Of a stretch of DNA of 46,131 nucleotides, positions 6,977 to 16,499 are shown in pieces. The translations under genes and the position numbers were made by a program. Origin of the DNA: CAYYGL01 sp964471235 (GTDB taxonomy: Bacteria > Calditrichota > Calditrichia > RBG-13-44-9 > J075); the NCBI GenBank assembly GCA_964471235.1, contig CAYYGL010000010.1, positions 1 through 46,131 of the forward strand, in the 5' to 3' direction. Position 1 is the first letter of the stretch, and the number at the start of each line of letters is the position of its first letter. The notes beneath the pieces were generated by a model. That model did not search any database. It was not told where the DNA came from and saw only the letters and a list, made by a program, of their open reading frames with translations.

Positions 6977-9385
6977 TCACCCACCCTTTCCAAACCACAA
7001 CTCCACCTCCGTGCCTTTCCCATATTCCGATTTCAGCGTTAGCTCGCCTCCCATCGCCCGGGTAAACTCCCGGGCAATGTATAACCCAAGATGGATGCGG
7101 CCTTCCCCAGCATCCCGCTCCTCAAAGGGTTCAAAGAGCAGACGTTGTTTTTCAGGAGGAATCCCACCCGCTTCATCCCGAATGGTGATATAAGTCTTTT
7201 CGGCATCGGTTTGTGGCGTCACCCCTGCGATGATCTCTATTTGTTTCCCCGGTGAAGAAAATTTGGCGGCATTATCCACCAGATTCAACAGCACCTCGCT
7301 CAACAGGGTTTGATCAGCTCGCAACACCAGATCCGCCGGGCAATCCACGAGGACTTCCAACTGCTTCCCGGTGAGAATCCCCTCCAGATGCGAAAGCACT
7401 TCCTCTATCAGTTCTTTCACCGGGAGGAATTGCCATTGAATCCGGTATTTTCCTTCCTCCACCTGCGGCATGATCAACAACGCCTGAATCAAAGCCTGCA
7501 GGTGTTCAATCTGGCGCCGAATCTCTTCCACCGGCTGTAAACTGCTCGCCGATTGCTGTTGAAGAGTTTGCTGAAAATTCTTCAACTTCCAGAGCATGGT
7601 GTTTAGCGGGGAGCGGAGGTCATGAGCCACCTCTGCCACCAGGAGGCTTTTCCAGCGGCTTTGCTGTTGAGCCTGTTCCTTCTCCAGTGCCTCCTGAGCC
7701 GCTTGTTGAAAATACTTTACTTTCTCCAGCTGGATGGTGGCTGCCTGCGCCATTTGTTCGGCAAGATCGATATCCTCTTTCCAGAAGCGCGCCCCGGATA
7801 GCTTTTTCCCCAGACACCACAGTAGCTCCTCACCGATTCCCAGCAACACCACCCCATTCTCCGGAAACGAATGCAGAGTCTCACCCTGCCATTCCTCTAC
7901 CAGTTGTTGATGCGCCCTGTTAATCAACCGCTCCGGTAAAGCACCGGGCACATTTTTCTGTAACCAGCTTTCCCAATCTTTTTTCAGCCTTTTCTGTAGC
8001 CCCTCAACCTTCCAGTGGTTTTCCACCCGCCGGGCAATGAAAGATTCGCTCAGGGGAATCACCCGCTGGTATTGCTGACGGAGTGTATCCACCACCATTT
8101 GCTCCGTGTAACAGTTCTCCAGACGGGTTAATAACGACTTCAACGCCAGAAAGCGATCATAGCGGATGCGGAAAAACTGTTGATTGACGAAATGGGTCAC
8201 CCGCTGTTTGAGGGGGGTGAAAGCCAGGGCAATCACCAGAGCGGTGAGGACAGAGAGGAGGGGGAATTGCAGCGAGAATTGTTGATACACCACCAGGGAT
8301 AAACCGCCCACCAGGAACACATAGCCGATAAGCAGGAGTGTTAACACTGTAAAATAAATGATACTGCGGGAGAGGATGATTTCAATATCAAACAAGCGAT
8401 GTTTGACGATGGCGATGGTGATGCTGATGGGGATGACCACCAGCCACAGGGTCACCAGCCACTCCGGTAACAGGGGGGCGTACCCCAGCAACTGAGGCAA
8501 ATTCCACAGCAGGAGGAAGGGGGCACTGCCCAGCACAATTCCCCATATCAACCAGTACACCTTGCGGTAGTTCTCAAGGGTGGGTTCCCGTCTTAGATTG
8601 CGGATTAAAACGGTCAATGAGGAAAGCAATACGAATAAAATGACAGCTCGAAAAGTCCGGTAAGTATATTCGTATAAAAGGATGTTGGGCATGGTTGGGC
8701 GGGAGGTCTCTAAAAAAAAGGTGCTAATCAAAACACCGGAGAGGAGAAATCCCACGAAGTAAAGCACTCGCTTACGTGTTTGCAGGCTTTCATCCGGTAG
8801 AACCGGAGCAGGGAAATGATAGCAGAAGTACCAAAAGGTAAAGAACGCCTGGGGATAACAGAGAAAATACAGAACATTCAGAAGAACAGAAATTACCCCG
8901 GGGAGAGCAAAACCGGTTCCGCCCATGGCAATAATATATCCAAACAACATGGCAGCCAGAGCAAACTGTTTATCCCCTTCCTCTTTTGCCCGGTACCAGA
9001 CTATCCAGGAGATGAGAAAAAAAACGGCTCCCAACAACCCGTTTATCAGAACCGCCCCCGCCCCATATCGTTGGGGAAGTTTAATGGGCAGTGATTTCTT
9101 GTCGGAGAATTCCAGATGTACGGTTTCACCGGCAGATCGCCGTTCGAGGAATGGTTTGAGTTGTTCCGGATGTTCAATCGGAAGGTCATCCACCCGGGAG
9201 AGAAATTTTCCCAGTGGGTCTGGTGAGACGCCCGGGTAAATCACAGCACGGATTCGCAGACCGGCAGGCGTTTGTTGCAATTGATAGGGGAAATCTGCTC
9301 TTTGGGCAAAGTTTACCACGCCCAATCCTGCACAGATTGCCAATCCCACCAGAACTGCATAGAATATTTTCCGGTTGCCGGTCAT
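6977..9385 (-). CDS. Membrane sensor histidine kinase with N-terminal PDZ-like and central GAF-like domains
   Basis: About 802 residues. A first membrane segment (FYAVLVGLAICAGLGVVNF) is followed by a small extracytoplasmic PDZ-like domain (residues ~35-105; LGKFLSRVDDLPIEHPEQL). Next come six or more membrane segments to about residue 340, a GAF-like domain (~390-560) and the kinase core. The phospho-accepting His is in VAHDLRSPLN near 590, the N box LLNLVDNAAKFS near 705, the G1 box RDEAGGIPPE near 740 and the G2 box HLGLYIAREF near 770. It should autophosphorylate and pass phosphate to a receiver domain, most likely the NtrC-type regulator at 4523-5872. ATG at 9385 is preferred over TTG at 9391; neither has a strong SD. 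The signal sensed is unknown. Confidence 0.92.
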   Translation of the reverse strand: MTGNRKIFYAVLVGLAICAGLGVVNFAQRADFPYQLQQTPAGLRIRAVIYPGVSPDPLGKFLSRVDDLPIEHPEQLKPFLERRSAGETVHLEFSDKKSLPIKLPQRYGAGAVLINGLLGAVFFLISWIVWYRAKEEGDKQFALAAMLFGYIIAMGGTGFALPGVISVLLNVLYFLCYPQAFFTFWYFCYHFPAPVLPDESLQTRKRVLYFVGFLLSGVLISTFFLETSRPTMPNILLYEYTYRTFRAVILFVLLSSLTVLIRNLRREPTLENYRKVYWLIWGIVLGSAPFLLLWNLPQLLGYAPLLPEWLVTLWLVVIPISITIAIVKHRLFDIEIILSRSIIYFTVLTLLLIGYVFLVGGLSLVVYQQFSLQFPLLSVLTALVIALAFTPLKQRVTHFVNQQFFRIRYDRFLALKSLLTRLENCYTEQMVVDTLRQQYQRVIPLSESFIARRVENHWKVEGLQKRLKKDWESWLQKNVPGALPERLINRAHQQLVEEWQGETLHSFPENGVVLLGIGEELLWCLGKKLSGARFWKEDIDLAEQMAQAATIQLEKVKYFQQAAQEALEKEQAQQQSRWKSLLVAEVAHDLRSPLNTMLWKLKNFQQTLQQQSASSLQPVEEIRRQIEHLQALIQALLIMPQVEEGKYRIQWQFLPVKELIEEVLSHLEGILTGKQLEVLVDCPADLVLRADQTLLSEVLLNLVDNAAKFSSPGKQIEIIAGVTPQTDAEKTYITIRDEAGGIPPEKQRLLFEPFEERDAGEGRIHLGLYIAREFTRAMGGELTLKSEYGKGTEVELWFGKGG

Positions 9386-9518
9386 TTTCAATGTAATCTG
9401 TAGAACAGGGAAAATTTACGGAAGGCAATGCAAATTATCAATTTATTTTGATAAACGGCAGGTATCGCTGAAATCCCACTCCCATGAATTGCTCTTCACC
9501 GGCTTCCTGAATACTGAT

Positions 9519-9977
9519 TTACTGATCACGATCGCGTTTATAAACCGCCAGCGTTATCTGGTAATCCTCCTGCTTTATGGGGTGATTCAATTTGGGATAA
9601 GGGGCTAACGCAACTAACGTGATGGCGTAATTTTCATAGAACTCCACCTGGGGTTTCAATGTGGTGTTTAACTCAATAGTTTTCGGTTCGGAGTTTTTTG
9701 CCTGGATGGTAATCTGCACCTTTCCGTTTCCCTCCCAGATACACGTTGCGCCTTCCGGACAACGGGAATCTTCCAATACGGAATCAATCTGAATAATGAG
9801 ACCCTCCCCGGGGAGCTCTCCGCTGTTAAAGTTGGCGATGGTGATTTCCCCGATTTTGGCGGTATAAATCTCCTGGAAGTTCTCTTCCGTGGGGAGCGGA
9901 GCATTGGTTTTATGGTTACATCCGGCAGTAAACATGGTCATCCCTCCGAATAGGATCAAAATGATGATGGAATTCAT
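9519..9977 (-). CDS. Lipoprotein with DSRCPxGxxCIWEG motif, unknown function
   Basis: A 152-residue predicted lipoprotein. The ATG at 9977 is chosen over the longer frame from 10061 because AGGAGG lies 8 nt upstream and the protein then begins with a clean lipoprotein signal, MNSIIILILFGGMTMFTAGC, with the acceptor Cys at 20. The mature part contains DSRCPEGATCIWEGN, a two-cysteine motif found in a family of small secreted proteins of unknown role, probably a disulfide. It stands alone between the kinase and the cyclase, on the same strand. The ligand and function are unknown. Confidence 0.8.
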   Translation of the reverse strand: MNSIIILILFGGMTMFTAGCNHKTNAPLPTEENFQEIYTAKIGEITIANFNSGELPGEGLIIQIDSVLEDSRCPEGATCIWEGNGKVQITIQAKNSEPKTIELNTTLKPQVEFYENYAITLVALAPYPKLNHPIKQEDYQITLAVYKRDRDQ

Positions 9978-10172
9978 TGGAAAACCTCCTGTTTTATCGT
10001 ACCTGGCTGTACACGGCAAATAGAACAGCAATACGGTGACAGGGAGAGAAATCTTCTCCATAATGTGATTGCAATTTTATCTTAACCCTTTTCGGAGGGA
10101 TTGTCAATATTTTAATCGGTGAACTTGTCACCAACAGGGGAGAGAGAATCACTTATCCATCATTCGGGCGAG

Positions 10173-12347
10173 CTATTTATTCTGGAAAGTGAATACCCCA
10201 TCCCAGTTGGGCGGCGGTGGGGATTTGATAAACTGTTGGCAACGTTGCAAATAGGTTCTGGAGGGACCGTCATCTCCGTTAATTTGCAGTGCTTGTTGAA
10301 ACTGTTTCATTGCCCAGTCCCAGTTCTGCGCCAGGTAATATTGATACCCCTGCTGGAAAACATTCAGTAATTCCTTTATCCGTTCATCGAGGGAATCGTT
10401 TTTCATGGCAACCAGTTCGTAAACTTTCACCGGTTCCTGCCGTCCTTTTACCCGAAGCATATCCAGTTGTCGGACAATTACCTGATCACGCACCTTTTGA
10501 TAAGTGTTTTCGCTGATTAAAATATTGGTGCCATAGAACTTATTTGCCGTTTCCAGACGAGCTCCCAGGTTCACCGCATCCCCAATGGCAGTATAATCAA
10601 ACCGAATTTCCGATCCCATATTGCCAACCACCATCTCGCCGGTATTAATGCCAATCCGTTGGAACAGGTTGGGCATCTTTCTTCGCTGCCACTCTTCCCG
10701 CAATGCATGTAACCGTTGTTGCATATAGAGGGCTGTCTGGCAGGCTTTCAGGGCATGGTCATGTATATCCAGCGGCGCCCCGAAGATTGCCATGATGGCG
10801 TCTCCTTCATACTTGTCTAAAGTTCCCTGGTTGTTCAGGATGACTTTTGTCATGGCGTTCAGGTATTCGTTTAGAAATTTTACCAGTTTCTCCGGCGCGG
10901 TTTTTTCTGACAATGCTGTGAAGTCGGCAATATCGGAAAACAACACCGTACACTCTTTTTTCTCCCCGCCTAACTTCACTTTATCCGGATGCTTCAACAT
11001 CTCATCCACGATGCTTGGAGTAACATAATGGGAGAATAGTTTTTTTATCTGCCGCTTGTCCCGTTCTTCCACCTGGTAGCGGTATGCGTAGTGGATGGTA
11101 AAGGTCAACAGCACCGTAAGGGTTGGAGCTATCATGGGTACCCAGACCAGGCGGGCAGAAAACATATACCATGCGTAGGTAAAGATGGCAATGGTGAGAA
11201 TCACGGTAAACAGGATCCCCCTGCCGGAACGGGAAAATGTAAAGAACAGCCCGGCGATCAAACCGATGATGAGCATTAAGGAAAAGGACTGCCCGCCGGT
11301 AAAGGGATGAATAAACTGGTGATTTATTATCTGGTGAAAGACATTGGCATGCACTTCCACTCCGGGGAAGCTGGGCTGGCGAGGGGTGGAACGGAGGTCA
11401 TACAAACCCGGGGCAGAGGCACCAACGATCACCACCTTGTCTTTAAAATATTCCAGAATTTTAGATTCATCTTTGTGCTTGTAGAGTTCGTAAATCAAGC
11501 TGTAAAATGAGATATAGCGAAAGGTTTGAAAAGGACCGGAATAATAGATCAGGGTTCTTCCTTTGTCGTCGACCGGAATGCGGATGCCATCTCCGTTACC
11601 GGTAAGAATTTCAACTTCCTTTGTGTCCGGATAATAGCGAACACCGGTGGCATGGAGATGTTGCATTGCCATGGACATGGCAAGGGTGGGGTAGACATGC
11701 TCGTTAAACCGAATGAACAGGGGAATGCGGCGCAGGACACCGTCATGATCGGAGGAGAGGTTGACCGCCCCGATGGCTGCCGATGCGTTCGCGAGCGCCG
11801 GGAAATCCGGTTCCATGCGGTCAAATGAATAAAGGTGGTAGCGCAGTTCATCGGGAAGGTCCACCCGGAAGCGATCCACATCCAGTCCTTCCGGTTCGCT
11901 GGTCATGGGGTATAAAAAATTGTCTTCATCTGCCGGGGTAAACACCACCGAACTCACCACCCCGCCATGTTCTTTCACTGCCCGGATGAAACTGGCATCT
12001 TCCCGGGGAAAGCGTTTGCTGGGATCAAAAAGTACATCCAGCCCCACTATCGAAACGTTGCCCTCTTTTAAAATGCGGAGCAGCTTTGCCCACTCGGTTC
12101 GTGACCACTGATAGAAGGAGCCCAATTTGTTCAAAGTGCGACCGTCAATATCAATGATGATGACATCTTCCAGTTGAAATTTAGGCGGCTCAATGATTTT
12201 ACGCATCCGCCAGTCGTAAGTGACCGCTTCAAATCGATAAAAAAAATCCTTGAAGGTTCCCACGCTGGTCAGCAGCCAGACAATAACCCCGGCAATCAAG
12301 CCTGATGCCAGCCCGGTGAAAATCTGTCGGATAACTCGTTTTTTCAT
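10173..12347 (-). CDS. CHASE2-domain adenylate/guanylate cyclase
   Basis: A membrane nucleotide cyclase of 724 residues. One N-terminal TM (IFTGLASGLIAGVIVWLL) leads to an extracytoplasmic CHASE2 sensor domain (VIIDIDGRTLNKLGSFYQWSR, VGLDVLFD, GAVNLSSDHDGVLRRIPLF). Then three closely packed TM segments precede a class III cyclase domain: LFSDIADFTALSE (metal Asp), DKYEGDAIMAIFGAP (second metal Asp), GINTGEMVVGNMGSE and DYTAIGDAVNLGARLE. A TPR-like tail follows (FQQGYQYYLAQNWDWAMKQF). It should make cAMP (or cGMP) in response to an envelope signal. ATG 12347 is preferred over the longer 12416 start: it has GAAGGGA upstream and avoids overlapping the aminotransferase gene, which ends at 12376. 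Confidence 0.92.
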   Translation of the reverse strand: MKKRVIRQIFTGLASGLIAGVIVWLLTSVGTFKDFFYRFEAVTYDWRMRKIIEPPKFQLEDVIIIDIDGRTLNKLGSFYQWSRTEWAKLLRILKEGNVSIVGLDVLFDPSKRFPREDASFIRAVKEHGGVVSSVVFTPADEDNFLYPMTSEPEGLDVDRFRVDLPDELRYHLYSFDRMEPDFPALANASAAIGAVNLSSDHDGVLRRIPLFIRFNEHVYPTLAMSMAMQHLHATGVRYYPDTKEVEILTGNGDGIRIPVDDKGRTLIYYSGPFQTFRYISFYSLIYELYKHKDESKILEYFKDKVVIVGASAPGLYDLRSTPRQPSFPGVEVHANVFHQIINHQFIHPFTGGQSFSLMLIIGLIAGLFFTFSRSGRGILFTVILTIAIFTYAWYMFSARLVWVPMIAPTLTVLLTFTIHYAYRYQVEERDKRQIKKLFSHYVTPSIVDEMLKHPDKVKLGGEKKECTVLFSDIADFTALSEKTAPEKLVKFLNEYLNAMTKVILNNQGTLDKYEGDAIMAIFGAPLDIHDHALKACQTALYMQQRLHALREEWQRRKMPNLFQRIGINTGEMVVGNMGSEIRFDYTAIGDAVNLGARLETANKFYGTNILISENTYQKVRDQVIVRQLDMLRVKGRQEPVKVYELVAMKNDSLDERIKELLNVFQQGYQYYLAQNWDWAMKQFQQALQINGDDGPSRTYLQRCQQFIKSPPPPNWDGVFTFQNK

Positions 12348-12375
12348 GTAATCCCTTCCGTATCCCTTTCCCCAA

Positions 12376-13545
12376 TTACCGACCGATATCTCCGGAGGCT
12401 TTATCGGTTTGGTCAAATCGGTCGAGAAATTCCAGGAATGTATCTATCTCTGCACTTGTATTATAGAAATGCGGAGAAACCCGGATCATGCCCTCCCGGA
12501 GAGAGACAATTATCCGTTTCTGTTTGAGAAAAGCGCTAAGTTCTTCTGCCCGGGGATGATAAAACGTAACAATGCCGGATCGGTGCGGTTGCTCCGTTGT
12601 CGTGAACAGCTCATACCCGTTTTGTTGCAGTTTTTTGATCAGATAATCGGTGTTCGCAAGAATCCGGTTTTCGATTTGTTGGGTGCCGATTTCCAGGAAC
12701 ATTTGCAAAGTGGCTTTTGCCCCGATGACCCCGGCAATGTTGAATGCGCCGGTCTCAAAACGGGCGGCGTTTGGCAGTAGTTTTAATTCATAATTGAAAA
12801 AATCCCATGAATTTTCTACCGAAAGCCAGCCAAGCGCCATGGGCTCAAGCCGGTCGAAAATTCGGGGTGATACATAGAAGAATGCTGTGCCCAACGGAAA
12901 CATCAGCCATTTGTGACCACCGCATGCCAGAAAATCAATCCCCAGTTTCTGAACATCAAGTTGTAATGCGCCTAACCCCTGGATGGCATCCACACAGAAG
13001 ATGATGTCGTGGGTCTGACAGATTTGAGCAATGGCGGCTAAATCATTACGGAACCCGTTCAGAAATTCCACAAAACTGATGGAGAGCAACCGGGTTTCCG
13101 GGCGAACCATAGCGGCAATATCGTGCGGTTCAATCCTGCCATGGCGATGCTTGACAAAATCTATCCGCACCCCCTGTTTCTGAAGCTGCAAAAATGGATA
13201 GACATTGGAGGGGAATTCAAAATTGTTCAGGATGACCCGGTCGCCGGGGTTCCAGGAAATTCCCCGGGCAAGCCAGTTTAACCCCATCGAGGTGTTTTCC
13301 GTGACGGCAATAGAATCCGCCGGGGCGTGAATCAGCTTACCCAGTAATTCTTTGAATTGTTGCTTTTCTTCCAGAATATCGGGAAAAAATTCGATGTTAT
13401 TCCGGGAACGTTGGTTCTGGTATGCCCGGATGGCATCCAAACTCCTTTGATGCAGGGGGGAAACCGCCGCGTGATTGAAATAAATCACATGTTCGGTATG
13501 GGGAAAAAGCTTTCGGTAGGCATCCCAATCGACCATGACTGGCAT
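12376..13545 (-). CDS. Class V aminotransferase (cysteine desulfurase/selenocysteine lyase-like), PLP-dependent
   Basis: 389 residues with the class V fold: N-terminal YFNHAAVSPL, ENTSMGLNWLA (phosphate-binding loop), the PLP-pairing Asp in CVDAIQGLGAL, the Schiff-base lysine in ACGGHKWLMFPLGT and the C-terminal FETGAFNIAGV/IRVSPHFYN. Members act as cysteine desulfurases, kynureninase-like or isopenicillin-N-epimerase-like enzymes. There is no clear mobile-loop Cys of the IscS/SufS kind in the expected C-terminal region, so the role in sulfur transfer is doubtful. It lies 28 bp upstream of the cyclase start and downstream of the TPR gene on the same strand, but a functional link is not evident. 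Confidence 0.88.
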   Translation of the reverse strand: MPVMVDWDAYRKLFPHTEHVIYFNHAAVSPLHQRSLDAIRAYQNQRSRNNIEFFPDILEEKQQFKELLGKLIHAPADSIAVTENTSMGLNWLARGISWNPGDRVILNNFEFPSNVYPFLQLQKQGVRIDFVKHRHGRIEPHDIAAMVRPETRLLSISFVEFLNGFRNDLAAIAQICQTHDIIFCVDAIQGLGALQLDVQKLGIDFLACGGHKWLMFPLGTAFFYVSPRIFDRLEPMALGWLSVENSWDFFNYELKLLPNAARFETGAFNIAGVIGAKATLQMFLEIGTQQIENRILANTDYLIKKLQQNGYELFTTTEQPHRSGIVTFYHPRAEELSAFLKQKRIIVSLREGMIRVSPHFYNTSAEIDTFLEFLDRFDQTDKASGDIGR

Positions 13546-13599
13546 CCGGTATTATAATGGAACGTGATAAAACGATGTTGTATTTGCAAGTGTAATTTA

Positions 13600-15192
13600 C
13601 TAAGGGGATACCACATTTTCCAGTTGTTTGAGGATATTTTGAAATTGTTCAGCGGAGTAGAAATAAATCTCATGAAGCATCAATTCCGGTTGAATTTCCT
13701 CCTGCTGCCACCGCCAACGCAATCCACGGTTGACCTTCCTCAATGGTTTTAATCGACGTTTTTGACTGCTTAACAGATTGGAAATGTCCACTTCTATCAC
13801 TCCATCAGCATCCCGCAGAATCGCGGCAACCTGTTCATTCTGAAATAACCCCGGTAAGAAACAAACTTCATAATCGGTATAACTCTTAAATAAAAAATAA
13901 ATATGGATAGCAAACAACCATACCGGGTAAGCGGCTTCCAGGTCTTCCACCTGAAAGGGCGGAATCTGGTTTTTTTTCTGGCGTTCTTTATAAATCCTTT
14001 TCCACAATTCCGCAGATTCCGGAATTTTTTCCCGGATTGCCAGGTGGCTCACGAAGGTTTCCAGGGCATAGGCGGGCAGTTTCTCATACGTTACATCACG
14101 GATATTCGATTTTACCACGTTTAATCCTTCTACCTGCTTCATAAATTCGTCAAAACTCAACTCACAGATTCCCAGCCAATCCTGTTTTCCCACAAGTGAC
14201 CGAAGGTAAGCATACAACGAGATGCCGTTTGTTGAATTTCTAAGAACTCCTGAGACCACCTCTATCCACTCATTTAGCCGGTCATTGTTTCGATAATACT
14301 CCTCCAGAATATTCCGGATCTCCGGATCGCTCGGCTTTTCCTGAAAGAGGTGTTTTAACTGCTGGATAGCCCGGTCTATCTGATGGAGAGAGAGTTCGAG
14401 GAAGGCTTCTTTTTTTCGCCATAGAAAATGATGGGGCTCATGCATCCGGCATTTATCAATAACCGCCCGGGCTTTATCATAATATTGATGTTGAACAAAA
14501 AAATCGATTTCCAATTCATCTAATTCTTCTTCCTGGAGAGTCATTAAACCCGGTAAAGACATCCGCAAAATATGATACACTTCCCGGGGGCTCCGTTTGC
14601 TGTTCAGGATGGAGAATTGCAGATAACGCTTTAATTTAAAAGCATCCGATGGTTCATGCAGCAGGGCTTCCCGCATTTTATTAAATGCCGGTGAATGCTG
14701 TCCCATTGCCATCAATGCTTCCGCTTCCAATTCCGCAAAGAGGCAGGGCATCCGAAGTAATTTTTGATAATGATGGATTTCGGATAAGGCTTCCGGAATT
14801 TGTTGGTTGGCGATCATTAATGGTAGTAGTTTTTTTAGGACGGCAATGTCTTTTTTGTTGCCCTGTAACGCCCGTTGATAATCTGACATGGCGCGTCGCT
14901 GTTCCCCCCGTTCTTCAAACAGCATTCCTCGTAAAAAATAAGGAAAAGAAAGATTGGAATTGGCTCGGATGAGAACTTGCAGGGTCTCCAGTGCCCGGTC
15001 ACTCATGTCTAATTGGATATATAAATTAGAAAGTCGTGCCAGAATAAGAGGATGATTGGGGAATTTTTCCAATGCTAATAATAATGTTTCCTCGGCTTTT
15101 CCATAAAATTGCTGTTCCTGAAACTCCCTGGAGAGGGTTAAATAGTTACGCACAACATCCATCTGTTGAACCACGGCAACACTTGATTCCAT
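13600..15192 (-). CDS. Large TPR-repeat protein, cytoplasmic
   Basis: 530 residues of almost pure helical repeat. Clear TPR units occupy about residues 15-140 (QFYGKAEETLLLALEKFPNH, LSNLYIQLDMSDRALETL, RGMLFEERGEQRRAMSDYQR); degenerate ones continue to about 330. There is no signal peptide or TM. The C-terminal 130 residues are not TPR-like (VCFLPGLFQNEQVAAILRDA...) and I do not recognise them. ATG at 15192 with AGGA 8-9 nt upstream. The role is probably scaffolding; no partner can be named. Confidence 0.8.
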   Translation of the reverse strand: MESSVAVVQQMDVVRNYLTLSREFQEQQFYGKAEETLLLALEKFPNHPLILARLSNLYIQLDMSDRALETLQVLIRANSNLSFPYFLRGMLFEERGEQRRAMSDYQRALQGNKKDIAVLKKLLPLMIANQQIPEALSEIHHYQKLLRMPCLFAELEAEALMAMGQHSPAFNKMREALLHEPSDAFKLKRYLQFSILNSKRSPREVYHILRMSLPGLMTLQEEELDELEIDFFVQHQYYDKARAVIDKCRMHEPHHFLWRKKEAFLELSLHQIDRAIQQLKHLFQEKPSDPEIRNILEEYYRNNDRLNEWIEVVSGVLRNSTNGISLYAYLRSLVGKQDWLGICELSFDEFMKQVEGLNVVKSNIRDVTYEKLPAYALETFVSHLAIREKIPESAELWKRIYKERQKKNQIPPFQVEDLEAAYPVWLFAIHIYFLFKSYTDYEVCFLPGLFQNEQVAAILRDADGVIEVDISNLLSSQKRRLKPLRKVNRGLRWRWQQEEIQPELMLHEIYFYSAEQFQNILKQLENVVSP

Positions 15193-15481
15193 TCGACATT
15201 CCTGTGTAAGTAAGCGTAAAAGTTATTGATGAATTTCCCCTCCCGCCATATATCAACAAACAGGTTTAATTTAACGGCACAGAAACAATGTGAATTGATA
15301 TTTTACCCAAAAGTGGAAATTGGAAATTTAGAGGATGGGAAGAAAAGGGCAGGGGAGAGGTTTTTTGTGCCACAACCGGGAGACCGAAGATGATTGAGAC
15401 CGGCAATACCCGGGGTGGGGAAACTCAAATCCGCAAACGATTTTTGTTCATAAAATCATCGAAATTCGCATCCCGCTTCGC

Positions 15482-16444
15482 TTACCGGTGCCAGCATCGA
15501 ACCCGATGTTTGGGGGTAAGGTTTTTGAGAGAGGGTTCCTGCCGGGTACACGTGTTATCCGCTTCCGGGCAGCGAGGGTGAAAGGCACAGCCGGAGGGGA
15601 TATCCGTTGGAGAGGGGATTTGACCGGGAATGGCAGCAAATGCCCCACGCGGTTTATTGATATCCGGAATGGTGTCCAGCAGTAACCGGGTGTAGGGATG
15701 CTTCGGTACGCTGAAAAGCTCTTCAATCGGGGCGCTTTCCACAATTTGACCGGCATACATGACCAGTACCCGCTGACAAATTTCCGCTATTACACCCAGG
15801 TCGTGACTGATAAAAATCATACTCATGTGATGTGTTTGCTGCAATGTTTTTAATAATTCCAGGATTTGCACCTGTATGGTGACATCCAACGCAGTGGTCG
15901 GTTCATCGGCAATTAATAAGTCTGGTCCGCAGGCTAATGCCATAGCGATCATCACCCGTTGCTGTAGTCCACCGGATAGCTGGTGTGGATACTGGTCAAA
16001 TCGTCTTTCCGGCAATGAGATTCCCACCTGTTTAAACAAGGCAATAACGTTTTCCCGCGCCTGATGCCTGGATAGCCCCTGGTGGTATACCAGTACCTCC
16101 GCAGCCTGCTCGCCCACTTTCATTACCGGATTCAGGGCACTCATGGCTTCCTGAAAAATGAACGCAATATCCTGCCCGCGGATTTTCAATAACTCTTGTT
16201 CCGAACTCTGCCACAAGTCCTTTCCTTTAAATTCTACTGCACCGTGTTGATATACTGCCGGTGGGGAGGCTATCAAACGTAGTAAACTCAGACAGGTAAC
16301 CGATTTACCGGACCCGCTTTCTCCCACAATACCAAGGGTCTCCCCGGGGTGTAGTTCAAAGGAGACGTCACGGATAATGTTGATTACTCCCTGTTCACTA
16401 CGCATATTTACTTGGAGACCGCTAACGGTCAGCAGAGGTGCCAT
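15482..16444 (-). CDS. OppD/DppD-type peptide ABC transporter ATP-binding protein (orphan)
   Basis: ABC ATPase with Walker A GESGSGKS, Q-loop FQEAMSALNP, signature LSGGLQQRV, Walker B LLIADEPTTALD and H-loop ISHDLG. It ends in the oligopeptide-specific extension (SGCAFHPRCPEA...C), which identifies the OppD/DppD group that energises import of di- and oligopeptides or nickel. No permease, binding protein or OppF partner lies nearby, so it must work with subunits encoded elsewhere. The frame is open back to a GTG at 16513 that overlaps cdsA. I prefer ATG 16444 because family members begin at PLLxVxxL; the SD is poor for both. Confidence 0.9.
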   Translation of the reverse strand: MAPLLTVSGLQVNMRSEQGVINIIRDVSFELHPGETLGIVGESGSGKSVTCLSLLRLIASPPAVYQHGAVEFKGKDLWQSSEQELLKIRGQDIAFIFQEAMSALNPVMKVGEQAAEVLVYHQGLSRHQARENVIALFKQVGISLPERRFDQYPHQLSGGLQQRVMIAMALACGPDLLIADEPTTALDVTIQVQILELLKTLQQTHHMSMIFISHDLGVIAEICQRVLVMYAGQIVESAPIEELFSVPKHPYTRLLLDTIPDINKPRGAFAAIPGQIPSPTDIPSGCAFHPRCPEADNTCTRQEPSLKNLTPKHRVRCWHR

Positions 16445-16499
16445 GGGGTTTTCCGGTAACAATTCGGCGTTCACAACGGGCTTCCTGGTTATTAAGTAA

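Noticed and set aside
10118..10132. GGTGA-ACTTG-TCACC hairpin after the cyclase gene
   Set aside because: Only five base pairs and no proper U-tract; too weak to call a terminator.
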